This document shows, in pieces, positions 55,510 to 64,000 of a DNA stretch of 64,000 bases. Within the stretch, counting starts at the first letter, position 1; each line of letters starts with the position of its first letter. The notes under the pieces are model-generated. The model searched no databases. It was not told where the DNA came from and worked only from the letters and a program-made list of their open reading frames with translations. Where the stretch lies: the NCBI GenBank assembly GCA_950022655.1, contig OX465587.1, positions 31,809,716-31,873,715 on the forward strand. The letters are read 5' to 3'. The translations under genes were made by a program, and so were the position numbers. This stretch comes from Alentia gelatinosa (lineage: Eukaryota; Annelida; Polychaeta; Phyllodocida; Polynoidae).

Positions 55510-55692
55510 AGCGCCAGATCCACTAAGGCAATTTTCTATGCGAATTTGGGTTCGCAGACGTTCACAGAAATTCCCACCGACATGCGAATGCCCTGCGACA
55601 ATATTCAATATATTGAATATTTTCGCATGGCATTCGCACAGTCGCATGGATCGCAGACGCATTCGCTTGGTCGCCTTAGTGGATCTGGCGCT
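55510..55692. mobile_element. MITE with TA duplication, 183 bp
   Basis: AGCGCCAGATCCACTAAGGC at left and GCCTTAGTGGATCTGGCGCT at right pair perfectly, flanked by TA at 55508-55509 and 55693-55694. A perfect 20-bp palindrome at 55601-55620 (ATATTCAATATATTGAATAT) marks the centre. TA targets suggest Tc1/mariner-type mobilisation (inference). Confidence 0.88.
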
Positions 55693-55937
55693 TAAGAGTT
55701 ACAGAAATGGGTCTTCATGTGCGAGCCTATATTATTCAATGGCTCCCTGGTCTCTACATCCTATGTGAAGAGACCAATCATTAAAAAATGTATTTATTAG
55801 TAAAAACTACAATTTTTAAAGTAGCTCCTCCCTGACTTGATGTTTACAATGTGGCCGCCTGGTGCAGACTGACATGTTTACCCTTAATATCACCCATTCT
55901 AGTTCTTAACCTACCCACATGGTGTCATGGCACTTTA

Positions 55938-56214
55938 AGCCCCGGCGTCCACCTACTACGATATTGCTCCAATATGGTCTATGATGCACTTCCCGATAAA
56001 AAGTCAAAATCGTGTCGGAAGGTCCCCTAATATCAGGCCAGTTGACCACGTTTCTGCGATAAGACACCGATTAAAACCCATACAATGCGTGGTGAAGTGG
56101 GTTGTCTAGACATTTACCTACGATTTTTCACCTCCCCGATATGTCTCCGATATTGACTATCGGTGCCATATCGGTCGGTCTAAATTTCTATCGTAGTAGG
56201 TGGACGCCAGGCCT
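55938..56214. mobile_element. MITE family M3, copy 2
   Basis: CCCCGGCGTCCACCTACTAC at left pairs with GTAGTAGGTGGACGCCAGGC at right. It aligns in inverted orientation with the copy at 39208-39495. Confidence 0.82.
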
Positions 56215-56342
56215 AACATCAATCCTCTGAGATTACTGTCACTGGCATGTGCATCCCTCATTGGTTGTTGGTTCAACAGCCAATCATAGCACTGAGCGCA
56301 CAAGCCAAACCTGCAGCAAGGTGCACCCTGTGGATTGTATAT

Positions 56343-56896
56343 ATACAATAATGACTGGTTTTGTGTACGAGTGGCCGTAATCTCCGAGTTGTTGACGCGT
56401 AGTAATATCCGAGCGATAAGCGAGGATATAACGTCGTCAACTACGAGGAGATTGCGGACACTCGTACACAAATCCAGTCGTTATTGTATTTATTACCCAC
56501 CTACAATATTGATAACAAATTTACTGCAATTAAAAAGTTTCTGTAAGCCATTTAGTTCCAGACAACACAGCACTGTCAAGCGTGGCAGTAATTCGGTGTA
56601 GACTTACACTAATAATATAGTTCTCCATTAACCTGTGCTTTAGCATGTAAAACGTTTTATGCCAGTGAGATCTGATGGTAAATGAGATTACTAGGACTAA
56701 TTGTAAATAATTTATATTGAATGAATATCCATGAAACTTGTTTCGAAGTAATTGATGATTTGACTTTATCATAGATGGGACTTTTTTTCCGGAATCTCCC
56801 GCACGAGATTCTGACATGCCAGAATCTCCGGGTAGCTGTTTCCAGGTGCTTTATGCATTTCCTATGGAGACGTATTTGGTGGGTAATAAATATTGA
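56343..56896 (+). mobile_element. Hairpin element, family H1, copy C
   Basis: This is the best copy. The hairpin at 56347-56485 (CAATAATGACTGGTTTTGTG, GTGGCCGTAATCTCCG against CGAGGAGATTGCGGACAC, TCCAGTCGTTATTG) abuts TATTTATTACCCACC. A body of about 390 bp ends TTTCCTATGGAGACG, TTTGGTGGGTAATAAATA. Confidence 0.85.
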
Positions 56897-57169
56897 ACTG
56901 CTCCAGTCTGCCGATAATTCAGTCCTCTCTGGCTCTTACATGTACCCTGTACTCCTGTGTCTGGGTTCTGACTCACTTAATCTAAAAGTCTATACTCAAA
57001 CTAATCTGGCTCCCTAGGGATGCTTTGTTATCAAACTTTTTTTTGTTTTTTGTAAGTTTCTTTATTGTATCATCTCACACATTACAATTCGAGATATTTT
57101 GAAATGCAATATACATTTCTAAACTTTGAGTATGTATAGCAGAGAATATGTGATACTGATACTTAAAGC

Positions 57170-58020
57170 GGGTAATACCGTCAGCTACAATGTGTAGCTG
57201 GTTTCAATCGGTACCCTACATTATGTAGTTCAAAGTGTGGGAAACGTTCGACTAGCGTACTCTCACATACATCGGGCACGCAGGCTGTTTTTTCCTTGTA
57301 ATACAATGGTCACATAAATAGATCATATCAAGGTAGTATAAGTAACTGTTGAGAGGCTCTCCTGACAGGCATATTTTACGAGTTATAGAGAAACAATAGG
57401 AACATTTGTATTTGTATGGTATATAGTCATAAATATTTGGTTGCCTAAACACGAAAAAGTGGAACGGTACCAAGCATCATTTTTTTCGTTAAGTTTTTGA
57501 ATTCCTTTAGAGTCTCTGTGTTTCTGGTGATGGCTGGTAACCTGTTCCAATAAATACCACAAATGAACTCTGAGCTTTTCAGATATGCTTGTGTATTCGG
57601 GGTATATACCCTTAAGGTTGGTGCTGCATTTTGACGCGTTCTTGCATTCCTGTAATCCAGATTTTGTTCATTTAAAGTTTTTTTGAACGCAAAGTTTAGA
57701 ACATGGGCATATCTCCTGTCATAAAGCATGGGCATTTGAGTTTGGGCATGTATGGCCTCAGTACTGGTCAACCTATTAACACACAATACAGCTTTCAAAC
57801 ATCGGTTCTGCAATATTTGCATATTGTTTAACAAGTTTTTAGGTACATCGAAATACAAGACATCGCCATAGTCTATGTATGGGAGAATGGTGGTTTTGTA
57901 GAGTTTTAAGGCTGTACTCTGAGTTATATATGGTCGCATTTGTTGGAGCTGGTAAAGCTTTGTGATCACCCCTGTGTATCAAGCCTGTACTCCATCCTTG
58001 GTGAAGACACACCTCTCTTT
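57170..58020 (-). pseudogene. LINE remnant: RT C-terminal region
   Basis: The minus-strand frame 57969-57445 encodes MRPYITQSTALKLYKTTILP, YIDYGDVLYF, LQILQNRCLKAVLCVNRLTS, YRNARTRQ and GIYWNRLP. This is the region after the RT palm in Jockey/CR1-like LINEs. The catalytic part is missing (5' truncation) and the 3' untranslated part extends to about 57170. It is a different family from A and B. The 174-codon frame is free of stops, so it is younger than most LINE pieces here. Confidence 0.8.
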
Positions 58021-58129
58021 ATATCTCTTTGTTTTTTGTGCATTAAGGAATATACGTATTTAAAAAAATTATTTTCCAAGATATATAGGTAGTTTAACGT
58101 TCAATATGTTCTGTTAGACCTCTGAGGTA

Positions 58130-58457
58130 TACAAAGCAATAGGAAAAATCATGTGAAAGAACAATGATTACAAAACAGTAGGAAAAATCATGTGAATGAA
58201 CGATGACTACAAAACACTAGGAAAAATCATGTGAACAAAGGATGACTACAAAACACTAGGAAAAATCATGTGAACAAAGCATCATTAGCATGACTACAAA
58301 ACAGTGGGAAAAATCATGTGAACAAAGGATGATTACAAAACAGTAGGAAGAATCATGTGAACAAAGGATGACTACAAAACAGTCGGAAAAATCATGTGAA
58401 CAAAGCATGACTACAAAACAGTAGGAAAAATCATGTGAACAAAGGATGATTACAAAA
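58130..58457. repeat. 39-bp minisatellite
   Basis: About eight units of ACTACAAAACAGTAGGAAAA, ATCATGTGAACAAAGGATG, one with an 8-10-bp extra piece near 58280. The minus-strand Cys/His/Ser-rich frame is a product of the repeat. Confidence 0.93.
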
Positions 58458-59972
58458 CTGATAATCATACAAGATGAAAACTGAAAGTCAAAGTGTGGCA
58501 AAGGAGAATGATCTGGAATAAATGAGGGTTCTGGGTATCAGTATAGTACCCTTATCACTCACATCTCCCTCCCCCTGACTCTATCAGTAACCATCAGGCA
58601 GACGTGGGTATTTGACTTGATGACTTTAGCGAGAGATAAGGTTAGGCGTCCTCCGGGATAGCAAACGGGAAGATAGATAGAAACTTTACGGCCAGCGACT
58701 GCTACTCGTGATAAATCTGACCCAGGGAAATAACGTACACAGTAGTGAGTGTCTCACTATCTTATCTACCATCGCGTGGTCTTATGTGTAATCTGCTAAG
58801 AGTCTGCCAACTGGGGGAAAAAATGGAATGAAAACGGCTTGGAATATGATTGTATCTTGACCTGGATATGGTAAGTAGATTTGCACACCAGACTAGCAAC
58901 TTCAGAATTTGGTGCGGAGTAAATGTCCTATATTTACATCATAGACCATATTGAGGTATCCCATAATCACTAGCGGGCTTTGGGTCCGGTGCAAGCTGGT
59001 ACCCGCCTGTGTCGTTGTACGATAGTAGGGTGCCAATGGGTATGTGCAGTGCTATGTTAAATAGTTTTTATATTTCTTCAAATTTGAAATCCGATGGTAG
59101 AAATGGAAATATCAGGTATTTCTGCATTTACATACCAAATTATATCCAGTTTTCCCAGTTAGAAATCGCAAAACAGTGGTTCATTGGGGGACCTATCTCA
59201 GCAGTGCAGGTACCCGGGGAATACCGGGAGTTCAGTAACATCTTCAGGGCGTAATAAAGTGGCTGAATGGAATCAGTTCCGTTCTGTTCTATTTGAGAAA
59301 TATCTCCGACTGAAACAACATGAACAGATGTAATGCAGACGATCACTATGTTTTCTTGACATGATATACGCCGTTTTAAAATAAATCATAGGGTACGGGT
59401 TGCACAACATTTCGTGCACAGTGTGCAGAACAGAATCTGTATAGCTGTCCAGTAAGTTTGCGACTAAGGCTAATTGTAGTATATTATAAGGAAAGTGGCT
59501 CAATTGCACATATTCCTTGTTCTAATGGGAGTAGGTTCGTCGAGCTTGGCTTATATTTTAAACACGGAACATATGCCATTTAGTCACACTCATAATTTAT
59601 CTCCATACCATTAAACCTGTTTGATACTAGGCTAACATGCCTGGTGTTGAGGGTTACTCCACTTTGCTGGGTAAAATAAGCATGGAAACGATGATCTTGG
59701 TCAAAGTGCTCCACTTTACGTGTGCACCCTCCAATAGTATGCGACGCAACAGGGTCTAATAAACCTGAATAATGGTAATAGGAGCTATCTGACATTAAAC
59801 TATCAAAACTATCAACAAAAGCCTCGTTGTTCTTTTGTTCGCTCGCATGTAGTAAGTGCGTTTGCATTTTATTATCTGCATTATATCTCATTCACATATG
59901 ACAGGGAGGTCCCTGTTTCACCTGACGAATATGCCTAAAAGTGGGAAATAGTCATTGTGTGCACCCTCCACC
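58458..59972. other. No gene seen
   Basis: Frames at 59009, 59140, 59273 and 59580 show no known domains. Unassigned. Confidence 0.35.
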
Positions 59973-60242
59973 ACTGTCTAGTGCGTATTCGTCGGAGCCA
60001 ATCACAGCACAGCTTACACTAGTCCGGTCGTACGGCACCGAGTAAAGACATAGTGATGGTGATGGTCAAAGAGAGCACACCAGATATTTGTCAGCTACGC
60101 TGGATAAAGAAAGGAATAACGTGGTTTGTTGTTCTATCTATAGCATCAGTTTGACAAGATCTGATTGGTTCTGATGAATATGTATCTATAGCGTCAGTTT
60201 GACAAGATCCGATTGGTCCCGACGAATATGCACTAGACAGCC
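59973..60242. mobile_element. MITE family M5
   Basis: CTGTCTAGTGCGTATTCGTC, GGAGCCAATCA at left pairs with GATTGGTCCCGACGAATATG, CACTAGACAG at right (about 32 bp). Its right part holds a tandem duplication of about 53 bp (GTTTGACAAGATC, GATTGGT). Confidence 0.78.
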
Positions 60243-60344
60243 CTCTAAAGACAAAAACGGTAGTAAAAATCATCATGTGAAAGCGCCGCATAGCGAATGC
60301 TAGTGGCCATAGCCTTAACACTAAAATGCCCAAGTGTATGTGAC

Positions 60345-60652
60345 TGCTACTCCACTGAGTGTAAAACATCTCATGCTACATTGTCAGGCCAAAGAGAGCA
60401 GGAAGAAATTCCTGAAGAATGTGATAACAATGCGCAGTGTTTTCCATAATACTGGCAAGAAAGAAATTCTTGACTTCCTCAGGGAATGTAAGATTTTCGA
60501 TAAGATATGATTAAGAAAAGTAAGATGCCTGGATCAACCAGGCAGCATAGCTTGTTATTCCAACAGGATATGCAAATTTGAGTAAAGTAAACCAAAGTAA
60601 GTCTAATTCAACGAATTGGACGTTAAACTACCCAAACAAACTAACAAAAAAC
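60345..60652 (+). repeat. LINE A 3' end, clean copy
   Basis: It starts in the zinc-knuckle region (GTGTAAAACATCTCATGCTA), passes ATTCCTGAAGAATGTG, CAATGCGCAGTG and ATGCCTGGATCAACCAGGCA, and ends GGACGTTAAACTACCC, CAAACAAAC. This uninterrupted copy shows the empty site of the TTAA insertion at 9561. Flanks GACTGCTAC and AACTGCCAC may be a decayed target duplication. Confidence 0.9.
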
Positions 60653-61399
60653 TGCCACGTTGCAATTTCTATGGAAATAAAGGACTCTGATGACCTTCAT
60701 ATAGTGATATTTTAAGTATTGAATAAACTGAATACTCTGAAAGTTAGACAATTCACTCTAGTTTACAGTTGCTCCCGAAGATGTCCACCACTTTGGGTTG
60801 CCACTGTTTATGGATTGGTTTTAACGACAGAAGTCTTGAGACCCTAGTGTCATGCTGTTGATTGTGTGTGGAATACTCATGCTCAGATACCTTCAGGTGC
60901 TATTAGCAGTGTGTCCCACTAGGGGTCGGGCATATATTCGCCAAAACTCATAATCTGAATGTGTATTCACGTGATATTATACATAATCCTACATATTTTA
61001 TTTCATTTGAATAGAAAATTTAGATAGCATATGTGGCATATCTACGTTCTGTGAATAGACAATGAATATGGCTGTATTATTTCGTTGTTGAAACTATTTT
61101 GTATTGGAGAAATGATGCCTCAAGTCATCATGTGTTTTTAGTGCGGTGATACCTGTAGGCATCATGGGTCTTGCAAGAGTTAAAGCTAGGGAGTCAAGAC
61201 AAGACTTTCCGTTTTAAGCATTATGTATCATTTGGCAAAGGCGTGGCTAGTTTCTTACTAAAATTTTGACTGGTCATCTATTAACTACATGATCTATTAT
61301 TTCTTTAAGCTTCAGTCAGATTGACCTTCATCCTTCTGAGTTTGACTGCTCTATTTCCTAATGGGTACTTATATCTTTATTTTTCTTTATCTTTTCCAG
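60653..61399 (+). other. Intron upstream of the terminal gene
   Basis: No frame is present. It ends in a pyrimidine-rich tract (TTTATTTTTCTTTATCTTTT) and CCAG at 61396-61399, a good acceptor for the following exon. Confidence 0.6.
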
Positions 61400-64000
61400 G
61401 CGAAATGTACGGCACAGATGAATCATTCGACTGAATATACGAAATCGCCATCTATACCCACGTGCGTTGCGCCGACACTACGCTCATCCCTTACTCGGAA
61501 AACGGGTGAAATCAGAAAAGAAGTGCACCATCACTTGAGGGGTGTTCACGACGACGGTATGAGCCAGACTTCAACTCCCAGTGAACCATCTGAAAGTGAC
61601 ACTTCATCTCGAGTGAGCAGCTCACAGCATGTTCAACGTGACAGTGAGTCGCGTGTGAGCAGGACTGAGCTCAGTGTGGTGCACACTGACACTCCACAAA
61701 CACGTGTTGTGAGTGGGACTGAGTCTCCACAAACCACACTGCGTAAATCCACTGCAACACAGCCACTGCAAGAGCTCTCCATCCGGCCACCGAACCGGGC
61801 ACAGAAGCAAATCCTGGTCACCTGTGATCCTGGAGCGCTGGGGAAAGTGAGCGATAAAAAGGGAGTTCCAGATGTGCCAGCCACCAGGAAGGTCCAAGGC
61901 AACCTTCCACCGAGACTCGTGCTCAATAAGGACATGCCGAAGCTTCTCCGAGACATGTTTAGTCAGGAACCTATTGTAGTCCTAGAGAGATTACCTGAAG
62001 ATTTTGAGAAGCTCATTCCTGCTCTACTGAGGACTGGGGAGGATTCACGTAGCAGCAGCGGAAGGAGACATAGATCTGTGGACAGTCGCAGGCGTCGCAG
62101 ACCTCACACCTCATCACACCAGCAGCAGAGCAAACCAGGCAGTTCAAGCCATGAGGGTCCCCATGTGAGTACACGGCAGCATCCTACTAGTGACACACCA
62201 GGAGGGCATCAGGGGGGATCTGACGGCAGTCGCAGCAGGAAGGTCCGGCTTGAGCCTGGATTCTGGGCCAAGGGAAGGCAGGGTAAGACACGTGAAGCCA
62301 AGGAGCCTTCCCCCTCGAGCAAATCAGCAGCTGGCTTGCTCACAGTGGATGACAAGGTGAAAGGATTCTCCTCTTTGTTATCTATTAAAATCAAAGGTGT
62401 AGACCCACTGAAAAAGGTCATCAAGAGGATCCAGAGGACGAATCCACTCCCATCAAAAGCAAAACAAAGTCACCATCAGAAACAGGTGAATAAAATAGCA
62501 AAGGCTAATTACATGGTGCATCAGAGCTCCAGAAGCAGGACTTCTCCTTCAACCTCTAGTGTCAATAGCAGCACAACAAAAGTTGACAAAACAGTGCAGG
62601 AATCTAGATTATCCAAGACTGACCATAAGCAGACTACCAAGGGATACAGTTCCTGTTTATCCAGTCCAGTAGAACCAATATTGAACACTAACTTTAGACA
62701 GCTGGATTCCGTATCGTCAAAGAGAAAACCTGTAGACATTTCTGTAGGTGAAGGTACACATTCACGTTCCTATGTGAACCCCCCTTCATCTGTCAAATTC
62801 ATGGACACAAATTCAATACGAAGGAAATTACAGTGTATATCTCCACCGCCATTTGTGGGTCTTCGAGGGGACTCGAGGAAGAATCCTGCGATGAAGAACG
62901 ATATCGATGATAAACTGAATGAGTTGACAGATGAAGGGTCTATCCAAACCAGGCTGACATCTAACTCATATTCTACTCATAGTGATAGGATGCAAACTCC
63001 TGTGTCCTCCTCTGGTTCCTCACAAACTAAAGATGGTGCTACAGATGCAGGTACCTCTGATCATGTCCCTGGTGGAACCCAGCCTAAAGCTGACCATGAA
63101 CCTCCACAAGCAGCTGAAAAGGACAGTACCCAGGAGTCCAAACACAAAGGACTGCCTGTATGCACAGCCCTCCGGAATACACCTTCAAAGGCAGCATCAG
63201 TGACCAGAAAGGATTCACACAGACCTGTGGAACACAATGTGGATGAGGACAAATCAAAAATTGGTGCACAGTCTCATCAAATGAAGGTTGCAGACATGGA
63301 GAGTAGTGGAAAGGTAGAGGAAACACTTCAATCAGCAAGCGACTGTAATGATAGTACAGAGTTGGACAAAGATATACCTAGCCAAGTGTCAAATACCTCT
63401 AATTCTCATACTGAAGGTTCTGCACAGTCAGGTTTATCCTGTTCTCCTGATGAACTCCCTTCAGAAGGTATTCATACCCAAAAAGATGTGGCAGTAGACG
63501 ATAAGAAAGAAGAGGTTCCTGTTACAGCTGATATAAATGATAGCGAATGCAGTCGTGTAACTGAGGGAGGTTCACAGGAAGATAAGGGATGCCCAAAGAT
63601 TAAACTTGTAATCAATAGTAGTTCAGGAACCGTCCGGTCAGAAACTTCTTGCGTTGAATCAAACGATAAAGAAATTGTAGATTTTAAAAGTGACAGAAAT
63701 AAAGGATCCTCAAGTGAAACACCAGAAAGCCTGATGCAGAGTACAAAACCTGAACAAACCAACACGGACATGTCTGGAACCCATGAGCCCAAAATTACCT
63801 TAAAGATATGCCGGAGTCCTGATAGTAGTGAGAGAACGGTGTCTACCAAGATATCATATGAAAACCTTTCACCCGGATCTGCTACAGAGTCTGAGAAAGA
63901 ACCAGCATCAGATGTGAAGGCAATTGAGAAACCTGGACCAGTGGACAAAGTGAACAGTCCGCTCGATGCTCAACAGGATCACACAAATCAGGACACAACT
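61400..64000 (+). CDS. Large Ser-rich nuclear-type protein, unknown, partial (runs off edge)
   Basis: One frame stays open for all 2601 nt from the acceptor to the window end. ATG at 61418 (MNHSTEYTKSPSIPTCVAP) is a plausible start, giving at least 861 residues. An out-of-frame ATG at 61405 would make a 9-codon upstream frame (MYGTDESFD). The protein is mostly low-complexity, Ser/Thr/Lys/Glu-rich and probably disordered. Basic patches include RRHRSVDSRRRRRPHTSSH and KKVIKRIQRTNPLPSK. A more ordered segment is LVLNKDMPKLLRDMFSQEP, VVLERLPEDFEKLIPALLR. Two short hydrophobic repeats, PKIKLVINSSSG and PKITLKICRSP, lie near the end. Composition suggests a nuclear or chromatin-associated factor, but I recognise no family. 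A 5' exon could be at 45830-46126. It contains none of the mobile elements that fill the rest of the window. Confidence 0.82.

Noticed and set aside
58130..58457. CRISPR array (39-bp units)
   Set aside because: Units are contiguous without unique spacers, and the genome is clearly eukaryotic. The same holds for the 48- and 60-bp arrays.

Overview
This window reads as nuclear DNA from an animal, most likely a marine invertebrate. The evidence is GT-AG introns, SINEs with tRNA-type promoter boxes, RNase H-bearing LINEs, a tyrosine-recombinase (DIRS/Ngaro-like) retroelement, a PIF/Harbinger DNA transposon and a Penelope-like remnant. I cannot name the species. Nearly all of the 64 kb is mobile-element debris, often nested. 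The only convincing cellular gene is a large open exon entering at 61400 and running off the right edge. A GC-rich block at 45830-46126 ending in a good splice donor may be its first, untranslated exon.

Layout. 0-10.6 kb: SINE, LINE pieces, a TIR element, then a decayed LINE ORF2 (family A) with RT and RNase H, carrying a TTAA-flanked MITE. 10.6-19 kb: a pair of 493-bp direct repeats, several hairpin elements, MITEs, an (ATT)n tract and a reverse-strand LINE A. 22.4-34.6 kb: a DIRS/Ngaro-like element with 161-bp direct repeats. Its gag is interrupted by a SINE with a 12-bp target duplication. Its RT/RNase H frame is interrupted by a 7509-bp PIF/Harbinger transposon with TIRs, a TTA target duplication, an intact three-exon MADF/Myb-like gene and a four-exon DDE transposase with one frameshift. 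34.6-46 kb: LINE, SINE and MITE debris and a 60-bp satellite broken by later insertions. 46-58.5 kb: 48-bp and 39-bp minisatellites, hairpin elements, a Penelope-like remnant and a long-TIR element. 58.5-64 kb: MITE, LINE tail, intron and the terminal exon.

The most unusual signal is a recurring architecture at ten places: a long imperfect hairpin directly abutting a body bounded by inverted motifs of the type TATCCTACCCC...GGGGTAGGATA. The hairpin sequences differ between families, but the distal end keeps a common signature (CTATGG followed by TTAGG-K-GG-N-ATAAA-like bases). This looks like a superfamily of non-autonomous elements I cannot match to a known class. A second is a modular SINE family that swaps two 5' heads and two 3' tails around a constant tRNA-like core. 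Both tails match LINE 3' ends present in this same window.

Limits: everything is read by eye. No alignment, database search or folding program was run, so repeat edges are approximate unless a target duplication is given.
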